Positions 47,075 through 57,012 are shown, counted from the first letter of the stretch. The stretch: 64,000 bases of DNA from Dyella sp. C11 (GCF_003121485.1 NZ_QAVX01000007.1:1-64000), one strand, 5' to 3'. The notes: generated by a model from the sequence alone, not told the origin. Made by a program: numbers and translations.

Positions 47075-47119
47075 ATGATTGTTGTAGCAGCAGCCTCCGC
47101 CGGGTCGACGCGCTTCTGA
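47075..47119 (+). CDS. possible leader peptide with following hairpin
   Basis: A perfect AGGAGG (47061-47066) sits 8 bases before ATG 47075 (a nearer ATG at 47069 is in the same frame). The frame encodes only MIVVAAASAGSTRF and ends at TGA 47117-47119. Seven bases later a 7-bp stem GGCCAGC / GCTGGCC (47126-47144) follows. The Ile-Val-Val-Ala-Ala-Ala run and hairpin look like a leader/attenuator. The next gene is rsgA at 47232. Tentative. Confidence 0.35.
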   Translation: MIVVAAASAGSTRF

Positions 47120-47231
47120 TTGTCCGGCCAGCTTTCCGCTGGCCCGCGCTTCACACTTTCGCTTCGCACCCCGGCGATTCGTTCGGCCCCGTTCGTGTGG
47201 CCGTCGTTCTTCTCGTTCGAAGGGTGTTTCC

Positions 47232-48284
47232 ATGTCTTTTCAGGCGTTTTCGCTGCACCAGCTCGGCTGGCGGCCGGAGCTTGCTCACCATTTGACGCTG
47301 GCCGATTTCGAGGCGGCGTATCCCGCGCGCGTGATGGCCGTGCATCGTTCGGGGCTGGTCGTGATGTCCTCACGCGGTCAGGCATCGGTCGTGTTGCCGC
47401 ACCATCTCGCCGATGCGGGCGTGGCGGTGGGCGACTGGGTGATGATCGAGGACGATGCCGATCGCGTGCGCGGCTTGCTCGATCGTCGGTCGGAAATCGT
47501 TCGCGTGGCAGCCGGCAGCGAGCATCGCCGCCAGTCCATCGCGGCGAATCTCGATGTGTTGTTCGTGGTGTCGTCGTGCAATGACGACTTCAATCCATCG
47601 CGCCTTGAGCGCTATCTGACGCTGGCGCTGGATGCCGGCGTGACGCCGGTGATCGTGCTTACCAAGGCGGATATCGGCGATGGCGTGGCCGGTTTTGTCG
47701 ACGAGGCGGAACGGTTGATGCCCGGCGTGGCCGTGGTTGCGCTCAATGCGCAGGATGACGCGTCGGTGTCGCAGCTGTCACCGTGGTTGGCGCAGGGCAC
47801 CACGGTGGCGTTCGTCGGATCGTCCGGTGTGGGCAAGTCTACGCTGACCAACCAGGTGGTGGGCGATGCGTGGCAGCGCACGTCCGGTATCCGCGAGGAT
47901 GATGCACGTGGTCGTCACACCACCACGGCGCGCGAGATGTTCCCCACGTTGTCCGGTGCCTGGGTGATCGATACGCCCGGCATGCGCGAACTTCGCCTGG
48001 CGACGGCGGTACCGGAACTCGCGGCGGTGTTCGAGGATGTGGAGGCTTTTGCGCGGCAGTGTCGCTTCCGCGATTGCCATCACGAAGGCGATGCCGGTTG
48101 CGCGGTGGAAGCCGCCGTGAGTGACGGCGCGCTGGGTGCGCGGCGCCTGGCCAACTATCGCAAGCTGCAACGTGAAGCGATGCATGCGCAGCAGACGTTG
48201 CGTGAGCAGCGCGAGCAAAGCCGCCAGTTCGGTGCGATGGCGAAACAGATCATGCGTGCGAAGCGTGAGCGACTGGGGCGGTAG
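47232..48284 (+). CDS. rsgA: ribosome small subunit-dependent GTPase RsgA
   Basis: 350 residues. Assists late maturation of the 30S subunit. Circularly permuted GTPase: OB domain first (about 40-100), then G4 (LTKAD), G1 (GSSGVGKSTLTNQ), G2/G3 region (GRHTTTAREM, DTPGMRELRL), and a C-terminal zinc finger (CRFRDCHHEGDAGC). Length is normal. Confidence 0.95.
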   Translation: MSFQAFSLHQLGWRPELAHHLTLADFEAAYPARVMAVHRSGLVVMSSRGQASVVLPHHLADAGVAVGDWVMIEDDADRVRGLLDRRSEIVRVAAGSEHRRQSIAANLDVLFVVSSCNDDFNPSRLERYLTLALDAGVTPVIVLTKADIGDGVAGFVDEAERLMPGVAVVALNAQDDASVSQLSPWLAQGTTVAFVGSSGVGKSTLTNQVVGDAWQRTSGIREDDARGRHTTTAREMFPTLSGAWVIDTPGMRELRLATAVPELAAVFEDVEAFARQCRFRDCHHEGDAGCAVEAAVSDGALGARRLANYRKLQREAMHAQQTLREQREQSRQFGAMAKQIMRAKRERLGR

Positions 48285-48308
48285 TGCGCCGCCCCGGCGC
48301 TTGTCGCG

Positions 48309-49148
48309 TTATTTCCAGCGCAGGTCCGTGACCACCGGGAAATGGTCGGACGGGTAGCGGCCGTCCTGTTGCGTGGTGACGGTGGCGAAATAGGTCGGCG
48401 TGAAGCCGCGCTCAAGGATGAAGTCGATGTGCTCGGTGGGATTGCCGGTGAAGTTGTGGAAGGTTTTCTCCGGGCCTTCGACCTTCGGTGCCACCTTGCG
48501 CGTATCGACCAGCACCTTCGTCAGCTCCGCATAGGTGGGGCTGCTGGGGTCGGTGTTGAGGTCGCCGGTGAGGATGAAGGGCGCATTCGCCGGCAGTGCG
48601 GCAAGGCGGCTAACGATCTCCTTGGCGCCCTTGACGCGGGCCGGCTCGTCTTCTTCGCGATACGGCAGGTGGGTGTTGTAGTAGTAGAACGTGCGATGCG
48701 TGGCTTTGTCCTCGAACAATGCCCACGTCACCATGCGCGGCAGCGGGTGGCCCCAGGTGATGCTGCCCGGCACGTCGGGCGTGTCGGAGAGCCAGAAGTT
48801 GCCGGAGTCCTTCAGCGCCAGCTTGTCCTTGCGATAGAACACGCCCATGTGTTCGTCGCTGTGACCGCCGCGGCGGTCGATGCCGAACCAGGTGTATTCC
48901 GGCAGGTGCGCCACGATGTAGTCGCCCTGTTCCTGGTGGAGCTCCTGCGTGCCGAGCACATCGGGGTGTTGTTCGCGGATGGTGCGCACCATGATGTCGC
49001 GGCGTGCTTCCCAGCGATTGGGGCCGTCCGCTTCCACCGGCACGCGCACGTTGAAGCTCATGACGCGCAGGGTTTGCGCAGCCAGCGGCAGGCTGGCGGC
49101 GGCCAAGGCGATGGCAAGAACGGCATGCAGTGCTCGCGACAGGCGCAT
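48309..49148 (-). CDS. exported endonuclease/exonuclease/phosphatase-fold enzyme
   Basis: 279 residues. Signal peptide (AVLAIALAAASLPLAAQ), then a complete EEP domain: MSFNVRV, GTQELHQEQ (metal-binding Glu), the YNTHLPY step, LTGDLNTDPSS and the final SDHFPVV (catalytic His). Likely a secreted phosphodiesterase or nuclease; substrate unknown. Convergent with rsgA. Confidence 0.88.
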   Translation of the reverse strand: MRLSRALHAVLAIALAAASLPLAAQTLRVMSFNVRVPVEADGPNRWEARRDIMVRTIREQHPDVLGTQELHQEQGDYIVAHLPEYTWFGIDRRGGHSDEHMGVFYRKDKLALKDSGNFWLSDTPDVPGSITWGHPLPRMVTWALFEDKATHRTFYYYNTHLPYREEDEPARVKGAKEIVSRLAALPANAPFILTGDLNTDPSSPTYAELTKVLVDTRKVAPKVEGPEKTFHNFTGNPTEHIDFILERGFTPTYFATVTTQQDGRYPSDHFPVVTDLRWK

Positions 49149-49338
49149 GGGTCAGCTCCGTGAAAGGGGAGGTTGGACCGTAACACGGGTGCCCACGTTC
49201 GCGAAGAATGCGGGAATCCGCCGGGACCACGTATAGTGCGCGCGTTTCCCGGCAAGACGAGTGCGCCTGCCGAAACCCGGTTTCGTCCTGGCGCGATGCA
49301 AAGCACAAGCGCTCCACTTCACCCTCGCGAGCATCGTC

Positions 49339-49734
49339 ATGCCACAGCGCGTTGCTACCTGCAGTTGTCGCCAGCTCATGCTCCGCACCACGGAAGAACC
49401 GCTGCGCGTATCCATTTGCCATTGCAACGCATGCCAGCGCCGCACCGGCAGCGTGTTCGGGGTGCAGGCCAGGTTTCGCGAGGAGAGCGTGGTGATACGC
49501 GGCAACGCGACGATCTATGTGCGACCGGGCGATACGGGCGGCACGGGAAGCTTTTACTTCTGTCCGGTTTGCGGTTCCACCGTGTACTACCGGCTGGACT
49601 CGGTGGCCGGCGTTGTCGGCGTGCCGGTGGGTGCCTTCTCGAATGCGGATTTCCCTGCACCGACTGTGTCCGTGTTCGAAGAATGCATGCATCCGTGGGT
49701 GGCACTGCCCGAAGACATGGAACACATCGAGTGA
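49339..49734 (+). CDS. GFA-family zinc-binding protein
   Basis: 131 residues from ATG 49339. The GFA/DUF636 fold has zinc ligands in CSCRQL, CHCNACQRRTGS and FCPVCGSTV. Related to glutathione-dependent formaldehyde-activating enzyme but this group has no defined substrate. Confidence 0.88.
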   Translation: MPQRVATCSCRQLMLRTTEEPLRVSICHCNACQRRTGSVFGVQARFREESVVIRGNATIYVRPGDTGGTGSFYFCPVCGSTVYYRLDSVAGVVGVPVGAFSNADFPAPTVSVFEECMHPWVALPEDMEHIE

Positions 49735-49894
49735 CAGCGCCGGACACGGCGACGCGGGGCTGACGCTGCGCGTGGCGCGCTGAAGGATTGCCAACCACGT
49801 CACGCGACGCAAGAAATTGCCTGTCAAGGACGCTTTTCCCATGCCGATACCCCACTCGGGGGGTGATCCGCCCTTCAGCAGGGGAAGTAGCAGC

Positions 49895-51568
49895 ATGCGT
49901 CTTACTATTCGTTTGAGGATTATCGCGACCATGGGCCTGGCCCTGTTGGCCGCCGTGATTATCGGTTTGGTCGGCTTGTACGGCGTGCGCAGCACGTACG
50001 CGATGGTCGACGACATGTATCAAAACAACGTGCTTGCCATGACGGCGATCAGCGATGCTCGCGCCGCCATTGTGGAAGATCGCCTGGCGCTCAACCGCTC
50101 GATCATCGATTCCTCGCGCCACGACGCGGTGCAGCGAATCAATGCGGGACATGAGCGCCTGATGGCTGCATGGAAGCGTTACTACCCCGACATGGTGTCG
50201 GCCGACGACGAGCGCGCGGTCGCCAAGGAATTCGACGATCTGATCAAGGCCAGTGGCGCCGATGTCAGCCACGAGGCTGCGTTGCTCGACGCCGGCAAGA
50301 CGGAAGAAGGCCGCCAGCTGCATACCGGCAAGGTGGCCGATGAGATGGGCAAGGCCACGGATGCCATCGACAAGCTGATCGTGATCAACGAAAAGCAGGC
50401 GGCGCAGTCCGCGCAGGATGCCGCAGCGAGTTTTCATCGCACATGGCAGATCTCCCTGGCCGTGCTGCTGTTGGCCATTGCGGCGCTGGTTGGCGTGGCC
50501 GTGGTGTTGATTCGCGCGGTGACGCGACCGCTCAATCAGGCGCGTGCACTGGCCAGCGCAATCCAGGAAGGCAAGCTCAACAATGCGACGGTGGTCAGCG
50601 GCAACGACGAATTCAGCGACACGCTGCGTTCGCTCGACGAAATGGACCGCCAGCTTGCCAGCATCGTGACGCAGGTGCGTGATGTGGCCGAGCAGGTGAC
50701 CTCGGCCGCGCGTGATCTCTCGCAGGGCAACGACGATCTCTCCCAGCGCACGCAGGAACAGGCCAGTTCGCTCGAAGAAACTGCCGCGTCGATGGAAGAA
50801 CTTTCCAGCACGGTGAAGCAGAACGCCGAGGGCGCCGTGCAGGCACGCGAGATGGCCATGCGCATGCGCAAGCGTGCCGAGGAGGGACGCGACATCGCAG
50901 GCTCCGCCGTGGGTGCCATGCAGGCCATTACGACGGCCAGCAAGGAAGTCGCCGAGATCGTGGTGCTGATCGACGAGATCGCCTTCCAGACCAACCTGCT
51001 GGCCTTGAACGCGGCCGTGGAAGCAGCGCGCGCAGGCGAGCAGGGTCGTGGCTTCGCGGTGGTGGCCACGGAAGTGCGCAACCTGGCGCAACGCAGCGGT
51101 GCGGCGGCGAAGAGCATCAAGGTGCTTATCCAGGACACCACCGACAAGGTGACCGAAGGTGCCGCGCTGGTACAGCGTACGGGTGGCGCGCTCAACGACA
51201 TTGCCAGCGACGTTCGCGAGGTAAGCACGATCATCGAGGTCATCGCGGCGGCTTCCGAGGAGCAATCGGCGGGCATCGGCCAGGTGAACAACGCCGTGGT
51301 CACGCTGGACGAGGTGACGCAGCAGAATGCGGCCCTGGTGGAAGAGGCCAGTGCGGCCAGCCGCAACACGCTGGACCTGTCTCAGTCGCTGGTGAACCAG
51401 GTGGCTTATTTCACCCTGCAGGGCGAGGCACCCCGTGAGGCGGCTTCCCCGGCGGTTCGGCGGTCTACCGAGGCGTCGGTACCCAAGGCCGCCGCAGCGC
51501 CGTCCCAGGCCGCCTGGAGCAGCCCCAAGCCGGCCATGGCCAACGCCGACGAGTGGACCGAGTTCTAA
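49895..51568 (+). CDS. methyl-accepting chemotaxis protein
   Basis: 557 residues. Membrane helix 1 (about 10-30), a periplasmic four-helix-bundle sensor (Tar-like), membrane helix 2 (about 187-209), HAMP, and a long cytoplasmic signalling coiled coil with the hairpin tip [20 protein letters not shown] and [12 protein letters not shown]. The C-terminus ends EWTEF, matching the xWxxF CheR/CheB docking pentapeptide, so it can be methylated efficiently. ATG 49895 has a GGGGAAG site; an upstream ATG at 49841 would add a non-conserved leader. No che genes are adjacent; ligand unknown. Confidence 0.93.
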   Translation: MRLTIRLRIIATMGLALLAAVIIGLVGLYGVRSTYAMVDDMYQNNVLAMTAISDARAAIVEDRLALNRSIIDSSRHDAVQRINAGHERLMAAWKRYYPDMVSADDERAVAKEFDDLIKASGADVSHEAALLDAGKTEEGRQLHTGKVADEMGKATDAIDKLIVINEKQAAQSAQDAAASFHRTWQISLAVLLLAIAALVGVAVVLIRAVTRPLNQARALASAIQEGKLNNATVVSGNDEFSDTLRSLDEMDRQLASIVTQVRDVAEQVTSAARDLSQGNDDLSQRTQEQASSLEETAASMEELSSTVKQNAEGAVQAREMAMRMRKRAEEGRDIAGSAVGAMQAITTASKEVAEIVVLIDEIAFQTNLLALNAAVEAARAGEQGRGFAVVATEVRNLAQRSGAAAKSIKVLIQDTTDKVTEGAALVQRTGGALNDIASDVREVSTIIEVIAAASEEQSAGIGQVNNAVVTLDEVTQQNAALVEEASAASRNTLDLSQSLVNQVAYFTLQGEAPREAASPAVRRSTEASVPKAAAAPSQAAWSSPKPAMANADEWTEF

Positions 51569-51663
51569 GTTCTGAACAAATTCCACCGGCGGATTCAACG
51601 CATGGGGCGCTCGCGCGTTCCATGCTTGATTCCGTTTTCAGGACGCCATGTTTCGGGGCACGC

Positions 51664-51912
51664 ATGCAGAGCAAGGAATTTGATCGTTGGGCCAAGGTCC
51701 GTGAGCAGGGCATGCTCCGGTACGTGCTGTTGCGCGGCATGCTCTGCTACGGCCTGCCGCTGTTTCTCATCATGACGTATGTGATTCCGCACCCGCGCCT
51801 TACCACGGCGCAGTCGGTGTTCCTCTGGTGGGCGTTGGCGGGTGCGGGTTATGGCATCGCCATGTGGAAGGTGCAGGAACGTCGTTTTCGCAAGGTCGCG
51901 GCCCGTTCCTGA
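51664..51912 (+). CDS. small two-helix membrane protein
   Basis: 82 residues from ATG 51664. Two hydrophobic segments (MLCYGLPLFLIMTYVI and SVFLWWALAGAGYGIAMW) with charged ends. No family recognised. It follows the chemoreceptor by 95 bases. Confidence 0.6.
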   Translation: MQSKEFDRWAKVREQGMLRYVLLRGMLCYGLPLFLIMTYVIPHPRLTTAQSVFLWWALAGAGYGIAMWKVQERRFRKVAARS

Positions 51913-52013
51913 GGTCGCGAGGTCGCCGTATTCATGCGGTGTTTTGGATTTTTGGCGCATGGTGCAATGGACTGCGGCCCGTGAAGAACCTGGCTGCGGT
52001 TTTTGTGTATCCG

Positions 52014-52027
52014 CTATTTGCAAATAG
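52014..52027. promoter_or_regulatory. perfect 14-bp palindrome
   Basis: CTATTTGCAAATAG in the 237-base gap before the OmpA-family lipoprotein gene. It could be an operator half-site pair; no matching regulator is suggested by the sequence. Confidence 0.35.
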
Positions 52028-52149
52028 ACGTCCAAACGGTAGCTTGAACGCATTGGCACCGGATTGACGCCTGCCGTGCATACTCCTCATGCGAACCGCC
52101 TGCCGATCCAGTGGCTGGCGTGCGCACCGCTAACGAGAGGAGACACCCC

Positions 52150-52731
52150 ATGGCAATTACCCGCTCTCGCATCGGTCGAGGCGTTCTCGGTGTGATGATC
52201 GTCGCCCTGTGCGGCTGCACCGGTTACGTCAAGAAGAGCGATTTCGATGCCACCGTCGCAGAACTGCGCGCCAACGATCAGAAGCAGCAGCAAGAGATCG
52301 ATGCGATAACGCAGGAGATGCATCAGAAGTTCGGGCAGTACGACACGCAGATCACGGCCATGGCAGGTCGCATCAACGTGGATACGATCGCCCACTTCGA
52401 CACCAACCAGACTGCATTGCGCGACGAGGACAAGCATCGTCTGGATGACTTCGCCAAAGTGATGAAGGATCACCACGCCAACGCGGTGATTACCGCCGAG
52501 GGCTTTGCCGACCCGGCCGGTTCGGCCGCCTATAACCAGCACCTCGCACTCAAGCGTGCACAGGCCGTGCGTGACTACCTGGTGCAAAGCGGTGGTTTGA
52601 ACGCTGATCAGGTGCGTGCCGTGGGTTACGGCAAGGTGAGCAACCGCCAGGTGGTGAAGGGCGCGACGGGCGAGCAGGGCATGCCCAACCGCCGTGTGTC
52701 GCTGGTGACGGATTTTGCCGGCAACAGCTGA
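52150..52731 (+). CDS. OmpA-family outer membrane lipoprotein
   Basis: 193 residues. Lipobox LCGC with the modified Cys at 23, a coiled-coil segment (about 30-75) and an OmpA-type peptidoglycan-binding domain (about 85-188: IAHFDTNQTALRDEDKHRLD, AEGFADPAGSAAYNQHLALKRA, NRRVSLV). It would tie the outer membrane to the cell wall, as Pal or YiaD do. A GAGAGGAG site precedes ATG 52150. Confidence 0.88.
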   Translation: MAITRSRIGRGVLGVMIVALCGCTGYVKKSDFDATVAELRANDQKQQQEIDAITQEMHQKFGQYDTQITAMAGRINVDTIAHFDTNQTALRDEDKHRLDDFAKVMKDHHANAVITAEGFADPAGSAAYNQHLALKRAQAVRDYLVQSGGLNADQVRAVGYGKVSNRQVVKGATGEQGMPNRRVSLVTDFAGNS

Positions 52732-52755
52732 TTCAACAACAGCGCGAGGCATGAC

Positions 52756-52779
52756 AAAGGCCGCCCCAGGGCGGCCTTT
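52756..52779. terminator. terminator between convergent genes
   Basis: 10-bp stem AAAGGCCGCC / GGCGGCCTTT with a 4-base loop and T/A flanks on both sides, between the OmpA lipoprotein gene and the leftward exported protein gene. Confidence 0.85.
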
Positions 52780-52790
52780 GTCTCAAAGCG

Positions 52791-53564
52791 TTACTTGCTC
52801 GCCGGACGGTAGGTGAGCTCATCGCTCACGCGTTCGATATGCACGGTTTCGTATTGCACGGCGTCGTTGAGTGACTTGCGCATGGCCAGTGCTTCGTCCT
52901 TGCCGTACACCTGCTCCACCATCTTCCACATCGGCACGTCGGGCATCTTGCCGACGTCGGCCCAGTGGTCATCCGCGACGACCATGATGAATTCCGGATC
53001 GGTGCCGCCCGTGTATGCCTGCGCGCTGATGGCGTAGTAGTAATTCCATTTCGTCTTGTCCGCCGCGGCGCTGATCTTGTGCATCACATCGGCGAACGTC
53101 TCCTGCGCTTCGTGCCCGTTCTTGAGCTTGTAGTAGTTCACTTCCGCGAAGGCGTGGTGGCTTGCGTTGTCCTTGGGCAGGTGGCTCAGCGCGGCAATCG
53201 GCTGGATGAAAGCGCTGGTCTCGCTCTTCAGGTGCGGGTTGATGGCCGTGCGCAAGGTGTCGTCGCAGGCCTTCGCCTGCTGCGATAGGGCGTCGAACGC
53301 TGCTGCCGGCAAGGGATCGGTGGTGTAGGTGTAGCTGTAGGTGTCGCCGGTTTCGTGCGTCCACGCCGTCCACGCGTACTTGAAGCCGTGCTGCGCCAGG
53401 CACTGGTTATACGACTTGATGCCGGCCTCGTAGGCGGCCTGTTCTGCTGGCGCAACGACATCGGTGTAGGTGCGGATGACGCCGGGTGCGTCATTGGCCG
53501 CGCGTGCATTCATGGTGATGGTGCTGGCGAGTGCAAAGGCGAGCAGTACAGGGACGGCTTTCAT
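52791..53564 (-). CDS. exported protein of unknown function, paralogue 1
   Basis: 257 residues from ATG 53564; AAGGAG touches the upstream ATG at 53570 but is ideally spaced for this one. Signal peptide (VLLAFALASTITMNARA). The mature part shares a clear pattern with its neighbour at 53801: AAYEAGIKSYNQCLAQHGFKY, WTAWTHETGDTYSYTY, TDPLP, NPHLKSE, and a C-terminal GKDEALAMRKSLNDAV. No family recognised. Two cysteines (CLAQHG and ACDDTL) are conserved between the pair. Confidence 0.75.
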   Translation of the reverse strand: MKAVPVLLAFALASTITMNARAANDAPGVIRTYTDVVAPAEQAAYEAGIKSYNQCLAQHGFKYAWTAWTHETGDTYSYTYTTDPLPAAAFDALSQQAKACDDTLRTAINPHLKSETSAFIQPIAALSHLPKDNASHHAFAEVNYYKLKNGHEAQETFADVMHKISAAADKTKWNYYYAISAQAYTGGTDPEFIMVVADDHWADVGKMPDVPMWKMVEQVYGKDEALAMRKSLNDAVQYETVHIERVSDELTYRPASK

Positions 53565-53740
53565 CGACATCTCCTTGGGCTACGGTCCTGCGTCGAGGGC
53601 GGTGGTTGGACTGCGCTGGTTCGTGGCTTCGCTCCGCGTGCCTGTTCGGGCCATCGCGGCACCGGTCTACGATACGGCTCCGCCGACGCAGACGGCCATA
53701 GGGGCGGGTGGTGGCTGTGATACAGCGCCGGAAACGACCG

Positions 53741-53775
53741 CAAGAAAAGGCCGCCTTGAGGGCGGCCTTTTCTTG
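53741..53775. terminator. bidirectional terminator between the two paralogues
   Basis: Perfect 15-bp stem CAAGAAAAGGCCGCC / GGCGGCCTTTTCTTG with a 5-base loop, just past the end of the 53801 gene. It shows that the two paralogues are transcribed separately. Confidence 0.9.
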
Positions 53776-53800
53776 GGTGAGGTTTCCAGCGGTCGTGCCG

Positions 53801-54577
53801 TTACTTGCCTGCGGCCTTGTAGGTCAGCTCGGCGCTCATGCTGTCCACATGGGAATTTTGTTCCACCACGGCATCGTTGAGCGATTTGCGCATGGCTTGT
53901 GCATCGCTCTTTCCGTAGACGTTCTCCACCATGGCCCACAGCGGCGTATCGGGGTCCTTGCCCAGTTCTTCCCAAGACTTGGCCGGCAGGATGACCTGGA
54001 AATCGGGTGCATCGTGACCGCCATCCTGGATCTCCGCGGTGGCGAAATGATTGGGCCATTTCGATTTGTCCGCGGCCGCGGCGATCTTTTTCACCACGTC
54101 GGTGAACGCCTCGCGTGCCTCATGTCCCGGCTTGAGCTTGAAGCTGATCACTTCGACATAGGGCGAGTTGATGGTCTGCCCGGGAGCCAGGTGGCTCATG
54201 TCGGGATGAACCTGCATGAAGGCGCTGTACTCGCTCTTCAGGTGCGGATTCACGGCGCTGCGAAGCGTGCCATCGCAGGCCTTGCCTGCCGCCTGCATGG
54301 CGTCGAACGCGGACCAGGGCAGTGGATCGGTGACGTAGGAATACGAATACGTGTCGCCGGTTTCATGCACCCAGGCAGTCCAGCTGTATTTGAAGCCGTG
54401 CTGGCTCAGGCATTGGTTGAAGGACTTGATGCCTGCTTCATAGGCTTCCTGGTCCGCCGGTGCGACCGAGTCGGTGTAGTCGCGAACCACCATGGTCTTT
54501 GCATTGTCGGCGGCCAGCGCGGCGGTGGTGCATGAAAACAGCAGCGTCAGTGCCAGCCCGAGCGTAGTGTGCTTCAT
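53801..54577 (-). CDS. exported protein of unknown function, paralogue 2
   Basis: 258 residues with a signal peptide (LGLALTLLFSCTTAALA) and a GAGGAG site 6 bases before ATG 54577. About half of the mature sequence is identical to paralogue 1, in the same order (YEAGIKSFNQCLSQHGFKYS, AWVHETGDTYSYSY, NPHLKSEYSAF, SDAQAMRKSLNDAV). The two arose by tandem gene duplication. Function unknown; a stand-alone periplasmic ligand or stress role is possible. Confidence 0.75.
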   Translation of the reverse strand: MKHTTLGLALTLLFSCTTAALAADNAKTMVVRDYTDSVAPADQEAYEAGIKSFNQCLSQHGFKYSWTAWVHETGDTYSYSYVTDPLPWSAFDAMQAAGKACDGTLRSAVNPHLKSEYSAFMQVHPDMSHLAPGQTINSPYVEVISFKLKPGHEAREAFTDVVKKIAAAADKSKWPNHFATAEIQDGGHDAPDFQVILPAKSWEELGKDPDTPLWAMVENVYGKSDAQAMRKSLNDAVVEQNSHVDSMSAELTYKAAGK

Positions 54578-55005
54578 CGCATGCTCCTCTGGGGATGAAC
54601 CCCGATGGGTGAGGGAAGGTCGTTCGAGGGCGCAGCCACGCGATGACGCCGGCTGCGGATCAGCAAGGCATCAAGAGCGTGGACGAGTGATGCAGCCATT
54701 CGCATGCGCTCGATCGGCATGGCGCCGGGCGAGAGCGGGAGTGATGACGAACGGCGGGCGATGAGCAGCCGGTGAGGGTGCTGAAATGGGACAGGTGACC
54801 ATCGGTGGCCGGCTCCGCAAGGTGACCCGTCGATTCGGACATCGGGTGCAGCATGCTTGCGCCTTGCTTACAACACGATGCATCGACGGGGCTGATGCCG
54901 GGCGGCTCACGCATGGTGACGCGTCTGGCGCGGCGGGAAATACGTCAAACAGCCTAGGCGGCGTTTTCAGAGCCTCTTTCAGGTGCCCGGGAACACCTGA
55001 AACGA
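54578..55005. other. gap upstream of paralogue 2 and downstream of rho
   Basis: No gene seen. A 9-bp stem TTTCAGGTG / CACCTGAAA (54977-55002) stands next to the rho terminator and may be a second, back-up hairpin. Most of the rest is GC-rich without open frames that look real. Confidence 0.5.
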
Positions 55006-55031
55006 CAAAGGCCACCCGAAGGTGGCCTTTG
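55006..55031 (-). terminator. terminator after rho
   Basis: 11-bp perfect stem CAAAGGCCACC / GGTGGCCTTTG with a CGAA tetraloop, 24 bases beyond the rho stop. Confidence 0.88.
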
Positions 55032-55054
55032 CCTGTGGCGTTTCGATGGGCGAC

Positions 55055-56827
55055 TCAGCGCTTCATCGAATTGAAGAACTCGTCGTTGGACTTGGTGTTC
55101 TTCATCTTGTCGAGCATGAACTCCATCGCGGCCAGCTCGTCCATCGGATGCAGCAGCTTGCGCAGGATCCAGATCTTCGACAGCAGGTCCGGTTCGATCA
55201 GCAGGTCTTCGCGGCGGGTGCCGGAACGGTTGATGTCGATGGCCGGGTAGACGCGCTTCTCGGAGATGCGACGGCTCAGGTGCACTTCCATGTTGCCGGT
55301 GCCCTTGAACTCTTCGTAGATCACCTCGTCCATCTTGCTGCCGGTGTCGGTCAGCGCGGTGGCGATGATGGTCAGGCTGCCGCCTTCTTCCACGTTGCGG
55401 GCCGCACCGAAGAAGCGCTTCGGGCGCTGCAGCGCGTTGGCGTCCACACCACCGGTGAGCACCTTGCCGGAGCTGGGCACCACGGTGTTGTAGGCGCGGG
55501 CGAGGCGCGTGATGGAGTCGAGCAGGATCACCACGTCCTTCTTGTGCTCGACCAGGCGCTTGGCGCGCTCGATCACCATTTCGGCAACCTGCACGTGGCG
55601 CACGGCCGGCTCGTCGAAGGTGGAGGAGATCACTTCGGCACGCACGGTGCGGGCGATTTCCGTCACTTCTTCCGGGCGCTCATCGATCAGGAGCATGATC
55701 AGATGGACGTCCGGATGGTTGTACTGGATGGCCTGGGCCACGTTCTGCAGCATCATCGTCTTGCCGGACTTCGGCTGCGAGACGATAAGGCCGCGCTGGC
55801 CACGGCCGACCGGCGCGACAAGGTCAAGGATGCGACCGGTGATGTCTTCGGTCGAACCGTTGCCGCGCTCGAGCTTGAACGCCTTGCGCGGGAACAGCGG
55901 CGTCAGGTTCTCGAACAGCATCTTGTTCTTCGACGCTTCCGGCGGATCGCCGTTGATGTCGTCGACCTTGAGCATCGCGAAGTAACGCTCGCCTTCCTTC
56001 GGATGGCGCACGCGACCGGTGATGTAGTCGCCGGTGCGCAGGTTGAAGCGGCGGATCTGGCTGGGCGACACGTAGATGTCGTCCGGACCGGCCAGGTAGG
56101 ACTCATCGGCCGAGCGCAGGAAGCCGAAGCCGTCCTGCAGGATTTCCAGCACGCCTTCCGCCCAGATGCCGCCGCCCGAACGGGCGTGGGCCTTCAGGAT
56201 GGAGAAGATCACGTCCTGCTTGCGGGCGCGGGCCACGCCTTCCTGGATGCCGAGCGATTCGGCGAATTCCACCAGCTGGATCGCGTTCTTGCGCTTGAGC
56301 TCGGTGAGGTTGATCAGGCGATCGTTGCTGCCGGCATCGGCGTACTCGTCGTCCACCGGCAGGCCGTTGTTGTTGCGCGGATGCTGCTGGTTGCCGCCAC
56401 CGCCGCCCTGGCCGCGCTGCTGATTGTTGTTGCGCTCGTGGCGACGACGACGACCGCGACCGTCACGGTCGTTGCGGTTGTTGAAGTTCGGGTTGCCACC
56501 GCCGTTCTGCTGCTGGCCGCCGCCTTGCTGCTGGCCACCCTCGCGGGCTTCCTGCGGCTGGCGCTGGCCACCCTCGTTGTTCTGCTGGGGAGCGGATTCG
56601 GCGGCAGGCGCCGGCGCCGGAGCGTGGGCCTCGCCTACCGGAGCGGGCGCGGGGCGCTCGACCGGCGGCAGCGGCGGCATGTCCAGCGGCGTCTGCTTGT
56701 TGGCCTTTTCCGCGGCGGCGGCAGCCGCTGCAGCGGACTTGCGCGGCGCGCGCGTGCGGGTTTCAGCCACAGGCTTGGCGTCGGCGCTCTTGGCGTCGTT
56801 GGATTCTTTGCTTTCGATAGCAGACAC
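55055..56827 (-). CDS. rho: transcription termination factor Rho with long disordered N-terminus
   Basis: 590 residues from GTG 56827 (AGAGG site 7 bases upstream; a TTG at 56833 is possible). The standard Rho core starts near residue 173 (NLTELK) and contains the RNA-binding cold-shock-like domain ([21 protein letters not shown]), the Walker A loop ([11 protein letters not shown]), Walker B ([16 protein letters not shown]) and the R-loop. Before it lie about 170 extra residues: Ala/Pro-rich, then a block very rich in Gln, Asn, Gly and Arg. E. coli Rho (419 aa) has no such part. Confidence 0.96.
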   Translation of the reverse strand: MSAIESKESNDAKSADAKPVAETRTRAPRKSAAAAAAAAEKANKQTPLDMPPLPPVERPAPAPVGEAHAPAPAPAAESAPQQNNEGGQRQPQEAREGGQQQGGGQQQNGGGNPNFNNRNDRDGRGRRRRHERNNNQQRGQGGGGGNQQHPRNNNGLPVDDEYADAGSNDRLINLTELKRKNAIQLVEFAESLGIQEGVARARKQDVIFSILKAHARSGGGIWAEGVLEILQDGFGFLRSADESYLAGPDDIYVSPSQIRRFNLRTGDYITGRVRHPKEGERYFAMLKVDDINGDPPEASKNKMLFENLTPLFPRKAFKLERGNGSTEDITGRILDLVAPVGRGQRGLIVSQPKSGKTMMLQNVAQAIQYNHPDVHLIMLLIDERPEEVTEIARTVRAEVISSTFDEPAVRHVQVAEMVIERAKRLVEHKKDVVILLDSITRLARAYNTVVPSSGKVLTGGVDANALQRPKRFFGAARNVEEGGSLTIIATALTDTGSKMDEVIYEEFKGTGNMEVHLSRRISEKRVYPAIDINRSGTRREDLLIEPDLLSKIWILRKLLHPMDELAAMEFMLDKMKNTKSNDEFFNSMKR

Positions 56828-57012
56828 GGGCAAACCTCTGCGGGGCGCCGTTGAAAAAGGAGGGAAGGTTGCGTTGCGCGGATGGCGCGGGGGACAGGAC
56901 AGTCCCGACAGGCGAGAGGAAATCTAGCACCGGGTCCGCGGCGTCGTAAAGCGCCGCGGCCGGTAAAGTTCAGAAAAGTTTTTCTGAGATGACGCTGACG
57001 TGCAGATACGTC

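Noticed and set aside
47069-47080. ATGACCATGATT resembling the lacZ-alpha start of cloning vectors
   Set aside because: The surrounding sequence differs from any vector I know and the match is only 12 bases; no sign of contamination.
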